7,337 bases of DNA from Bacillota bacterium (GCA_023397675.1 JAEWTV010000104.1:1-7337); one strand, 5' to 3'; numbered from the stretch's first letter, positions 1-6,885 are shown. A program made the numbers and translations. The notes: generated by a model from the letters alone, not told the origin.

Positions 1-585
1 CGTTTGATATAAATAAATTGTTCTATGAGAAGATGAGACACCATCTTCCACAATGAGAAAACTCTTAAATCTGAAAGTAACATCAGCTACATCAATTTTA
101 TCATTTTTGATACGAGAACTGATTGAAACAGATATATCATCTCCATAATACTTTAAACTAGACATCTCTTCCGTAGAAGTTTCATTCTCTTTATCTTTAA
201 CAGCCAGTACAGTGGATAGTACAACCATTGCTTGCTGGGCATTAATCATCCGATCAATTTTGTATTTATCAAGAATGCGTTGAATCTGCTCATGCCGGAA
301 ATACCAATACCAATCCGTTGTACTATTATAGAAGAATAAACTTCCATTTCTGGTTTCTATGCGAAAAGTTCTTCTCTTTACTTTAGCCTTAGAGTCACAA
401 TGAATGATTGTGGTGGTAGAAGAAATCTTAATGGTCCATGAATTAAACCGGATTTCTACATACTTCTTTCCTCCATCTTTATTAGAAGATGGTTCAATGA
501 GACTAACATGGAAGTCTCCTTCTCCCCTGCAGTTAACCTTTACATCACTATGGTTTTTATGAACATCAATTCTTCTTGTAGCCAT
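1..585 (-). CDS. Hypothetical protein, 3' end beyond the left edge (195 codons seen)
   Basis: The frame is open from an ATG at 585 to the window edge with no stop, so at least 195 residues are encoded and the C-terminus is missing. The start is well supported: AAGGGGTGA, a close match to the ribosome binding consensus, lies 6 bases before the ATG, and the first residues are MATRRIDVHKN. I do not recognise a family. The chain looks soluble, with no signal peptide or membrane segment. It alternates short polar beta-like segments (for example KYVEIRFNSWTIKIS near residues 41-55), then an aromatic stretch TTDWYWYF (about 89-96), a helical QIQRILDKYKIDRMINAQQAMVVLSTVLAV segment split by polar residues (about 100-130), and a serine- and charge-rich part before more beta-like sequence. 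The gene is transcribed away from the polymerase gene, across a long hairpin-rich spacer. The reading frame and start are solid; the function is unknown. Confidence 0.8.
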   Translation of the reverse strand, partial: MATRRIDVHKNHSDVKVNCRGEGDFHVSLIEPSSNKDGGKKYVEIRFNSWTIKISSTTTIIHCDSKAKVKRRTFRIETRNGSLFFYNSTTDWYWYFRHEQIQRILDKYKIDRMINAQQAMVVLSTVLAVKDKENETSTEEMSSLKYYGDDISVSISSRIKNDKIDVADVTFRFKSFLIVEDGVSSSHRTIYLYQT

Positions 586-631
586 AGTAATTCACCCCTT
601 TGATAATAATAAATAAAAATGTAAAAACCTT

Positions 632-658
632 AATTAAATATATAATATATATTTAATT
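632..658. repeat. Perfect all-AT palindrome, 13-bp arms around one central base
   Basis: AATTAAATATATA at 632-644 is the exact reverse complement of 646-658, around a central A at 645. It lies 47-73 bases upstream of the ATG at 585, so it may be an operator, a promoter-melting element or a weak cruciform. It also contains TATAAT at 641-646 on the plus strand, but I see no -35 box at the right distance. Its AT composition makes short palindromes likelier by chance, although 13 perfect pairs is long. Confidence 0.7.
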
Positions 659-676
659 TCAATGATAAAAAATAAT

Positions 677-732
677 AATACTGAATTGAATCGTTTATCC
701 CGCTATCCCACTTAACGATTCAATTCAGTATT
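677..732. repeat. Perfect 19-bp inverted repeat with 18-base loop
   Basis: AATACTGAATTGAATCGTT at 677-695 is the exact reverse complement of 714-732. The loop (696-713) contains TATCCC twice. On the plus strand the stem ends in TTTT at 731-734. On the minus strand it is followed by ATTATTATTTTTT. It therefore looks like a bidirectional intrinsic terminator or a structured RNA, yet no recognised gene ends here. Both flanking genes point away from it. The hairpin is certain; its role is not. Confidence 0.85.
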
Positions 733-734
733 TT

Positions 735-755
735 GTTTGGGAGATAATCCCAAAC
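735..755 (+). terminator. Terminator-like hairpin without an obvious upstream gene
   Basis: GTTTGGGA (735-742) pairs with TCCCAAAC (748-755) around a GATAA loop and is followed by TTTTA. This is the layout of a rho-independent terminator on the plus strand. It begins only two bases after the 19-bp inverted repeat at 677-732. No plus-strand gene ends upstream within the window, so it would have to terminate a short non-coding transcript or act as part of a leader structure. Confidence 0.5.
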
Positions 756-1006
756 TTTTATCACACATTATTCAGTTTTATCTTATGCTTGGGTATTTTA
801 TATCACCTGCGATCAAAGAGAACCAAACACTATTTATTTTGAAGGCGATATAAATAATAAAGGAAATATGTGTGTGTACAAAAATGCAAAAGATCCTAAA
901 CTAAATAATGCGCGTATGAAGAAAAATATATTATGAAAAAGAGATCAGAAAAGGAATAAGAATAATAATATTCCAACCTCTTGTAATAATATGTTATTAA
1001 AGATTA

Positions 1007-1045
1007 GAAACGTATATTGCTAAGTTTATTAGCAATATACGTTTC
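1007..1045. repeat. Hairpin with perfect 17-bp stem and 5-base loop
   Basis: GAAACGTATATTGCTAA (1007-1023) is the exact reverse complement of 1029-1045, with the loop GTTTA. It is not followed by a T-run on either strand, so it is not a standard terminator. It lies about 200 bases before the polymerase start codon, so it could sit in a long 5' untranslated leader or act as a DNA cruciform or protein-binding site. Confidence 0.8.
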
Positions 1046-1248
1046 ATAACGAAATATACAAAAATCTTAGTTTTAAAATGAAAGTGTACAGTTAGAGATG
1101 TATGAGATATATGATCACTATATTCAGTTTTATAACGAAGAACTGGTATATTTCTGCTGGATGCGTTTACTTATTATTTCTAGCACCCCTAATAATATGT
1201 TGCTCCATTTGACATCAATATAAATTCATATGGAGGAGTTGAACGCAT

Positions 1249-4200
1249 GTGGATAAAATGGAATTACAGAAAGAACTTAAATTAGTTCGTACTCCTGTAA
1301 AATTACCATACGATAGTAAGAAAACCCTTGATGACTATCTGATAGCATTACTTATTAAAGATTCGAATCAAGCGAAAGATATTTTAAATAATCATCTGAT
1401 AAAGAAAGAATCGAAGTATGCTAGATATTTTAAACCAATTATTTACAATGATAAGATATTCAATAAGACAATTCGTAAGAAAATGAAAGCCGATGAGAAA
1501 ACGGATCTTAACGAAATTGCAAAGAATATGAAATTATCATTCTTTAATAGAACTGCTTCCATTAAGAATAAAAATGTTATCGTAGATACAAGTGATATGC
1601 AGAGTGCTTTCCTTGAATACTCTGCGGGAAGAAATTATAAAGCTATTTGTGAATCATATATCGAGCACTTATCGTATTTCTTAAATACGGTTTGTAGTGG
1701 ATTAAATCAATCTCATCGTTATCTCTTCATTAATACTCTTGATTGGGGTATTAATGAATCGAATAAGGCAAAGGCACTTAGCACAAATCAAAGATTGATT
1801 AATCCAATTTCTATTATCTATTATTTACTCATTAAGAATATTGATGCACTTGCTCCATTGGATAATTATACCTTGGTGGTATTTGATGGGGAAGCGTCAT
1901 GGTTCAAATGGTCGATTAAGAATAGAGACAAAAAGACCTATTCGACGATCTATAAGCTTATTAATAAATTCAAGTCTAAAACGGTTGATCTGAATGCTCT
2001 TTCTGAGTCGGATCTTGAAGTATCTAAGAAAGTAGCAGCTATCGCTGTCAATGATACAAAGAGTGAGGATGAAGAAAATAAAGAAGAATTTTCTTCTTCA
2101 TCTAAAGATAATTCTTCTAAAGAAGAAGATAATGATGATAGAGAAGAAATGGATAAAGATGAACTGGAATTAGCTAAGAAAGCTATTGAAGATAATTACG
2201 ATGATATTTCTAATACTCTTGCTTATAATAGGAGATTAGAGAAACTTAGAAAACGTCAAAGAAGTATTAAGATCGATAATATTTCTTTAGCTGATCTTGA
2301 AGATGAGAAACCAGAAGATCTTCATATAGAGACGGATGATATTAGTGATAAATTATTTACTCCAGTAGAATCCGTCAAGAAGATTCGTTTTAGTAATATG
2401 AATAGAAGTTATAATAAGAATCTTAGAGAAAAGGATATCATTAACGTATTTCGTTCGTTGAATAAACGTAATTTGCCTGTAATGATTACGAAGATAGATA
2501 GGAAAAATACATCTACACCGATGGATTTAAAAGAAACTTGGACGGTTAAAATGATTAGTGTAGATGGTGTATCTCACTCAGTAACTGTTGATCTTCCTTT
2601 ACCATATGATGATAATTATCTTTTCCTTGGCGGTAATAAGAAGCAATTAAATAATCAGCAATTCCTTAAGCCGATTATTAAGATTTCTCCTGATACTGTT
2701 CAGGTATGCACGAATTATAATAAGATATTCGTTTACCGCTATGGTGATGTATTATCTCCAAAAGTCACTATTTTCAAGAAGATTATTAAGAACCATCCTG
2801 AATTATTCAAAATAACGTATGGTAATGGTACATCCTTTAGCCACGGGCATTTAACAAGTATCGAATATGATGCTTTGGCAAAAGATTTTATCGATATTAC
2901 CATTCGTTCTAAAGGTATTGGTCTTAAGTTCGATCAAGAATTCTTTGATAAAAAGGTTAAGGAAAAAGCTATTCCGGCAATAGATGGTGATAAATTTATT
3001 TATTGCATTTGGGATAGCCGTTCTGCTGCTAAAGTTAAGGCTTATCCATTTAGTCTTAACAGCACATATGGTACCGATATCGAAGGACCTATTGATGAAT
3101 TTGCTTTCATTTATAAAAAAGAGACGGGTGAAGATTTTTGGTCATTAGCTGGTCCAGGAGATAAACCTGGTAAGAGATTTATGTATAGTTTCTGTAAAGT
3201 TATGGCCAAAGCCATTCCAACCATAATATTCCTTGGATACTTTGAAGGTTTAACTACCGTACTTAGAAAGGCCGGTATTGATTACAGCTTCTCAGATAAA
3301 CGTCCAAGAACGAATGATCCTGATGAGTCAGTTATCCAATTCGCTGATGGTTATTTAACGTTCAAACGTAAACCAATAGAGAATTCATTACTTCTTTCTG
3401 GATTAATGCTCTATGATACAAAAGGATACAACTTCGATGATTTCGATACGAAATCTCCTTATTTGGATATTTTTGAAACCAGCTTCGGTTCTCGTATTTT
3501 GGCATCGGGTCTTGATGCATACTACGATAATATGATCGATCCAGTTTCAGAAGAGATACTGAAGCAGATGGATTTACCAACTGATTTCGTACAACTGATG
3601 CTTACGGCGAATGAATTACTTGCGGATAATAACTATTCTTCTGAACTTTCTCTTACTGAGTTCCGTGTAAGAAATATGGAAATGATTTCTGCTTTCTTAT
3701 ATAAAGAGATTGCAAATGCTTATTCTAATTATAAGCGTCATGCAAAAGAGAAGAATCCAGATAAGATTTCGATTCCAAAGAATCAAGTCATAAAGGATAT
3801 TCTTACGAGTAACATCCTTGAAGAAGTTTCTATCATTAATCCAGTAACGGAAAAAGAGAAGCAAAATAATATTACTTGTAAAGGACCAAGTGGCATCAAT
3901 CTTATCAGAGCATATACGCAAGAAAAACGTTCTTATCATGATAGCATGACAGGTGCTATTGCAATCAGTACATCGCCAGATGCAAACTGTGGTCTTATGC
4001 GTCATCTTACGATAGAACCAAAAGTATTAAATGCTCGTGGATTCTTTGATTGTAAAGAACCACCTAAAGATATGAATGCCACAAGATTATTTAGCTATTC
4101 TGAATTAGTCAACGGTGTCGGTGTTACAATGGATGACTCCATTCGTACAGCAATGGCTAGTAAGCAGAATTCCCATCTTATTCCTGTAAAGGATATGAGT

Positions 4201-5328
4201 CCTGTACTTTTATCTACGGGTGTAGAGAAGCTTATTCCCTATACTTGCTCGAAAGATTTCGTAGTACGTGCTAAAGATGATGGTGTCGTAAAAGAATACA
4301 ATCAGAAAACAGGTATTATGATTCTCGAGTATAAGGATAAAACTCATGAAGCAGTTAATCTTAATCCAATGGTAGTTAAAAATGGTGGTGGTGGATTCTA
4401 TCTTGAAGATAAACTTTTACCCATGTATAAAGTAGGTCAGAAATTCAAGAAGGATAATATCATTGCACAAAATAAAGATTACTTTGGTTACCATTATGAT
4501 GGTTCTAAGTTGAATCTTGGTACGCTTACCAAGATAGCAATAATGAGTTCGTATGCTACCTTTGAGGATTCGAATACGGTTACAGAGAGTCTTACAAAAC
4601 GTATGGCTACTGAAATGATCATGAAAAAGAATATCGTCTTGGGTAAGAATGCAAACGTATCTCAAATTGTAAAAGTGGGAGATCCAATTAAAGTCGGTGA
4701 TCCATTAATTACATTTGAGCAATCGAATGAAGATGAATCTGTAAATAAATTACTGAGTAATATCGGTAGTGATTTGAAAGAAGAAATCAAAGACTTTGCT
4801 ACAAATACTCTTGTAAGTAAGTATGCCGGAACGATTGAAGAAATTCGTATTTATACGACGGAAGAACCGGATGCTCTTTCTCCATCTCTTGCTAAGATTG
4901 TAAAGGATTATTGGAAGAAGATAAGAGAGAAAAAGAATCTGATTCGTAAGTATAAAATTACTGATCCAACGTATCAAGGAAATACCTTCTTCGAAGTTGA
5001 TGGCCCAATTAAAGCAGATTCTGCTGGTAAGGTAAAGGGTTACAAGTTAAATGAAGGTGTCATCATTGAATTCTATATCAAATTCTTTGATGCAATGAAG
5101 CCAGGTGATAAGATAGCTCACCAATTGGCATTGAAAGGTACTATTTCTCTGGTAATTCCAGATGATAAAGCTCCATATGCAGTTGGTAGTCCTGATGAAC
5201 CTATCGAAACTTCTGTGCCTGCAACTTCTGTTCTTGCACGAATGGTTCCTGGTATTATCCCAACAATGTTTGTTGGTAAATTGCTTGTTAACCTTAAGAA
5301 ACAATTGAAGAAAATGTATACAGAATAA
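1249..5328 (+). CDS. Phage-type multisubunit RNA polymerase beta subunit, divergent
   Basis: This is the beta subunit half of a DNA-directed RNA polymerase active centre. By eye against bacterial RpoB, the lobe/protrusion part has a strand-turn YLFLGGNKKQL near 457-467. The fork region has NP..E at 864-868 and GPSG at 879-882 (RpoB NPLSE and GPGG). SPDANCGL at 909-916 matches TPEGPNIGL, and STGVEK at 989-994 matches GTGMER. A barrel-sandwich region follows. FEDS at 1105-1108 gives the Glu-Asp pair (E1106, D1107), and GDK..(7)..KG at 1286-1297 gives K1288 and K1296, the counterparts of E. coli K1065 and K1073. APY and SVLARM follow at 1308-1310 and 1327-1332. The chain ends about 27 residues later, so the RpoB C-terminal clamp domain is absent. 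Residues 1-390 are extra: an unrecognised domain, an acidic Ser/Glu/Asp linker (about 272-304) and a charged helix. The GTG start follows GGAGGAG by 10 bases and an in-frame stop at 1240, so the only other start is ATG 1258. The beta-prime partner is not in the window. Confidence 0.93.
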   Translation: MDKMELQKELKLVRTPVKLPYDSKKTLDDYLIALLIKDSNQAKDILNNHLIKKESKYARYFKPIIYNDKIFNKTIRKKMKADEKTDLNEIAKNMKLSFFNRTASIKNKNVIVDTSDMQSAFLEYSAGRNYKAICESYIEHLSYFLNTVCSGLNQSHRYLFINTLDWGINESNKAKALSTNQRLINPISIIYYLLIKNIDALAPLDNYTLVVFDGEASWFKWSIKNRDKKTYSTIYKLINKFKSKTVDLNALSESDLEVSKKVAAIAVNDTKSEDEENKEEFSSSSKDNSSKEEDNDDREEMDKDELELAKKAIEDNYDDISNTLAYNRRLEKLRKRQRSIKIDNISLADLEDEKPEDLHIETDDISDKLFTPVESVKKIRFSNMNRSYNKNLREKDIINVFRSLNKRNLPVMITKIDRKNTSTPMDLKETWTVKMISVDGVSHSVTVDLPLPYDDNYLFLGGNKKQLNNQQFLKPIIKISPDTVQVCTNYNKIFVYRYGDVLSPKVTIFKKIIKNHPELFKITYGNGTSFSHGHLTSIEYDALAKDFIDITIRSKGIGLKFDQEFFDKKVKEKAIPAIDGDKFIYCIWDSRSAAKVKAYPFSLNSTYGTDIEGPIDEFAFIYKKETGEDFWSLAGPGDKPGKRFMYSFCKVMAKAIPTIIFLGYFEGLTTVLRKAGIDYSFSDKRPRTNDPDESVIQFADGYLTFKRKPIENSLLLSGLMLYDTKGYNFDDFDTKSPYLDIFETSFGSRILASGLDAYYDNMIDPVSEEILKQMDLPTDFVQLMLTANELLADNNYSSELSLTEFRVRNMEMISAFLYKEIANAYSNYKRHAKEKNPDKISIPKNQVIKDILTSNILEEVSIINPVTEKEKQNNITCKGPSGINLIRAYTQEKRSYHDSMTGAIAISTSPDANCGLMRHLTIEPKVLNARGFFDCKEPPKDMNATRLFSYSELVNGVGVTMDDSIRTAMASKQNSHLIPVKDMSPVLLSTGVEKLIPYTCSKDFVVRAKDDGVVKEYNQKTGIMILEYKDKTHEAVNLNPMVVKNGGGGFYLEDKLLPMYKVGQKFKKDNIIAQNKDYFGYHYDGSKLNLGTLTKIAIMSSYATFEDSNTVTESLTKRMATEMIMKKNIVLGKNANVSQIVKVGDPIKVGDPLITFEQSNEDESVNKLLSNIGSDLKEEIKDFATNTLVSKYAGTIEEIRIYTTEEPDALSPSLAKIVKDYWKKIREKKNLIRKYKITDPTYQGNTFFEVDGPIKADSAGKVKGYKLNEGVIIEFYIKFFDAMKPGDKIAHQLALKGTISLVIPDDKAPYAVGSPDEPIETSVPATSVLARMVPGIIPTMFVGKLLVNLKKQLKKMYTE

Positions 5329-5331
5329 AAA

Positions 5332-5371
5332 AAAATAGAGACTAGAGTTGATTTACTCTAGTCTCTATTTT
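5332..5371. terminator. Bidirectional intrinsic terminator between convergent genes
   Basis: A perfect 17-bp stem (5332-5348 with 5355-5371) encloses a 6-base loop. The outer pairs are an A-run on the left and a T-run on the right, so either strand gives a hairpin followed by U residues. It begins 4 bases after the polymerase stop codon. Its right edge overlaps the TAA stop (5370-5372) of the convergent membrane-protein gene, so one element serves both transcripts. Confidence 0.93.
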
Positions 5372-5660
5372 AAATGCTGCTTTTCCAAGTAAATAAATAT
5401 AGTAATACTTGAATAAGCAAAATAGAAATTAATACTACCAAGTTAGGTATAATATTAATAATTTCAGTATTATTATTTTCGGTTCTTATCTTTGCATAAA
5501 TAGGTATAATGAATGCTAATAATGCAGATATTGATTCTCCAGCACCCATAGCCATAAATAAAAGATAAAGAGTAACGGTGCTAATTATTTGATAAGAATT
5601 TGCGGATTTAAAAATCTTAACTTTAATGTTATCCATAAAATCGATCACCCTTTCGATCAT
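5370..5660 (-). CDS. Small hydrophobic protein with about three membrane segments
   Basis: This 96-residue protein is mostly hydrophobic after a short charged N-terminus. Likely membrane segments are about 23-40 (tyrosine-rich, ending near GAGES), 43-58 and 67-92, with a short polar loop RTENNNTE between the last two. There is no signal-peptide cleavage site. Size and topology are those of class I holins and of many small phage membrane proteins, but no lysin gene is adjacent, so I do not name it. The start is ambiguous. The ATG at 5660 has AGAAGG 8 bases upstream. An internal ATG at 5636 has GGGTGATC, a long match to the 16S rRNA tail, ending 6 bases upstream, and would give 88 residues without changing the membrane part. 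The gene is isolated by terminators on both sides (5332-5371, 5744-5797), so it should have its own promoter in 5661-5743, which I could not identify. Confidence 0.7.
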   Translation of the reverse strand: MIERVIDFMDNIKVKIFKSANSYQIISTVTLYLLFMAMGAGESISALLAFIIPIYAKIRTENNNTEIINIIPNLVVLISILLIQVLLYLFTWKSSI

Positions 5661-5743
5661 AATTTGTACCTTCTTTTTATGATAAAAATTTATTACGAAT
5701 TACATAGTTAAGTGTTTATGTTTTTTAGAAAGCTATTACAAAA

Positions 5744-5797
5744 AATAATAAAGATGTACCAAGGATTAACTTCTATCCTAGGTACATCCTTATTATT
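5744..5797 (-). terminator. Intrinsic terminator of the minus-strand gene cluster
   Basis: Stem segments of 8, 8 and 5 bp pair 5744-5766 with 5775-5797, with two single-base mismatches and an 8-base loop. Read on the minus strand, the stem runs into TTATTATTTTTTG, a good U-tract. It begins 11 bases past the stop codon of the gene at 5809-6327 and separates that cluster from the membrane-protein gene. Confidence 0.88.
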
Positions 5798-5808
5798 AAC
5801 GGTTTCTA

Positions 5809-6327
5809 TTACAATTCATTTGTATAGGTGATTCCACGTACCAGACTCTGCATCATGCAGTTTGTTTTGGGATCACGATAATTTTTAAAGATTTCAAGCT
5901 TAATGAGGTATTTGCCTTTCTTCTTGTCTTCATCGTCAGTTTTGATATTAGAGATGTAGCAGTAAATCCTTTCAGCATCATCCTTATTATTGATAAGGTT
6001 AATTAAGGCGGTAAGTTCAGTTTTTTCCTTTCCGACATAACTCCACCTTAACGCTTGAACTGAATATTTTTCATTCATAAACTCGGTTAAGAAACTGCCG
6101 ATGAAAATGCGAGCATTCTTACTTTTCCATTGTTGAATAAAGTTAGTAAGTGAATTCTCTCTATTAGCAGAAGTCCAATTGCCAATATCGCTAAATACAG
6201 AAGAACCTTTGCTAATTTCACTTATTGCGAGATTTCCATCAACTAATGAGTTAAGGCCAATCTCTCTTTTACGCTCTACTTCTTTAAGGAGCTTATTAAT
6301 CTTTTTCTTTTTATTTTTCTTTGACAT
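5809..6327 (-). CDS. Hypothetical protein with lysine-rich N-terminal tail
   Basis: The protein is 172 residues from the start chosen here and I do not recognise its family. It opens with a strongly basic tail (MSKKNKKKKINKLLKE) that merges into a charged helix to about residue 20, a type of tail often seen in nucleic-acid-binding or capsid-associated proteins. The middle is mixed helix (NFIQQWKSK, GSFLTEFMNE, TALINLINN), and the C-terminal third looks beta-rich (RIYCYISNIKTD, KYLIKLEIFKNY). The frame could also start at an ATG at 6345, but nothing resembling a ribosome site precedes that. AAAGGAG ends 8 bases before the ATG at 6327, so 6327 is preferred. This leaves 18 bases after the stop of the preceding gene, consistent with co-transcription. 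A terminator follows at 5744-5797. The function is unknown. Confidence 0.8.
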   Translation of the reverse strand: MSKKNKKKKINKLLKEVERKREIGLNSLVDGNLAISEISKGSSVFSDIGNWTSANRENSLTNFIQQWKSKNARIFIGSFLTEFMNEKYSVQALRWSYVGKEKTELTALINLINNKDDAERIYCYISNIKTDDEDKKKGKYLIKLEIFKNYRDPKTNCMMQSLVRGITYTNEL

Positions 6328-6345
6328 TGAAAAGACTCCTTTCAT

Positions 6346-6795
6346 TTAGTAATCAAACTGATCGCCAAACTTTTGCGTATGGGATTCTGCAAAAATAACG
6401 TTGTAGTTGACATCGTCAGATTTTACAGAAATATCATAGCTAATCTTGGACTCATTATTGATTACTACAATGGAAACAGAATACGTCTTTGCGGCATTAA
6501 TATCGAAGAAGATATTTAACGTATTCTTCTTCTCATCATAGTAGCATTCTTTCGGAATGATGATACCATCACTAATCTTAGGAATGATCAGTTTCATGGT
6601 ATTCATTACAAATACGGAAGCTGCTTTACTATGAAGCAACTTAATCATTTGCTTAGCGAAAGAATCACTTACATTGGCACCATCCATAATGATATCGGAA
6701 TCTTCAGAAATTTTCTTGGTGCCAACCTCCTTGTTTTCAGAAATCACTTTGGTATCCTTTTTGATTTCTTCAGACTTCTTCTTTGCTCTTGGCAT
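6346..6795 (-). CDS. Hypothetical protein, paralog of the adjacent gene at 6886-7242
   Basis: This 149-residue protein belongs to a family I do not recognise. The N-terminus is lysine- and glutamate-rich and probably disordered (residues 1-32). A helical segment (about 45-72, containing KQMIKLLHSKA) and a beta-rich segment (about 78-124, containing IIPKECYYDE and LNIFFDINAAK) follow. Residues 32-124 match the neighbouring protein at about two thirds of positions. The start at 6795 is preferred over an ATG at 6801: AGGAGG lies 8 bases before 6795 but only 2 before 6801, and the neighbour's leader and first codons align to 6795. Compared with the neighbour it has 22 extra codons (residues 8-29) and an unrelated C-terminal tail. 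It lies downstream of its paralog and 18 bases upstream of the basic-tailed gene, so the three probably form one transcription unit. Confidence 0.82.
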   Translation of the reverse strand: MPRAKKKSEEIKKDTKVISENKEVGTKKISEDSDIIMDGANVSDSFAKQMIKLLHSKAASVFVMNTMKLIIPKISDGIIIPKECYYDEKKNTLNIFFDINAAKTYSVSIVVINNESKISYDISVKSDDVNYNVIFAESHTQKFGDQFDY

Positions 6796-6864
6796 GTTCA
6801 TTACCTCCTGATAAAATCATTTAACCATCAATATATGATAAATCCTATAAGAAGGATTAATCAT
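6796..6864 (-). promoter_or_regulatory. Conserved leader upstream of the second paralog (copy 1)
   Basis: This 69-base leader matches 7243-7310 with only three substitutions and one one-base indel. It includes the ribosome site AGGAGG (6804-6809), a near-palindrome ATCAATATATGAT, and a small hairpin (AATCCT/AGGATT, 6-base loop). It is better conserved than the genes it precedes, so a regulatory job such as promoter, operator or translational leader is likely. I cannot say which. Confidence 0.65.
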
Positions 6865-6885
6865 GCAAATATACCTTGCCTTTGA

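Larger units (their letters stand above)
586..1248. other. Divergent intergenic region rich in inverted repeats
   Basis: These 663 bases separate the minus-strand gene starting at 585 from the polymerase gene starting at 1249. There is no convincing gene. The region holds an all-AT palindrome (632-658), two adjacent hairpins (677-732 and 735-755), a 17-bp-stem hairpin (1007-1045) and a 13-base direct repeat, TATTCAGTTTTAT, at 769-781 and 1121-1133. Promoters for both flanking genes must lie here unless transcription reads in from elsewhere. I could not find a convincing sigma-70 pair at standard spacing for either gene, which would fit use of a phage-specific polymerase, but absence by eye is weak evidence. 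It could also serve as a replication or regulatory region. Confidence 0.7.

Noticed and set aside
1098..1223. A 41-codon plus-strand ORF (MYEIYDHYIQFYNEELVYF...) ending just before the polymerase gene
   Set aside because: It has no ribosome site and its composition is what AT-rich spacer DNA gives by chance. It also contains one of the direct-repeat copies. It could still be a leader peptide.
1209..1237. TTGACA at 1209-1214 as a -35 promoter box for the polymerase
   Set aside because: The -10 position at standard spacing falls on the GGAGGA ribosome site, so no promoter is formed.
1247..1285. An ATG at 1247, better placed relative to GGAGG than the GTG at 1249
   Set aside because: It is out of frame and gives only 12 codons. 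The GTG frame is the one that encodes the polymerase.
3362..5304. Five minus-strand ORFs of 72-102 codons inside the polymerase gene
   Set aside because: They lie antisense to a clearly coding, conserved gene, have odd composition (rich in Cys, Arg, Ile) and form no family I recognise. They are shadows.
5332..5371. The strong inverted repeat as a mobile-element end or attachment site
   Set aside because: Its position between two convergent stop codons and its A/T-run flanks are fully explained by a bidirectional terminator.
6631..6885. An 84-codon plus-strand ORF across the second paralog
   Set aside because: It is antisense to a coding region supported by its paralog, and it has no ribosome site.
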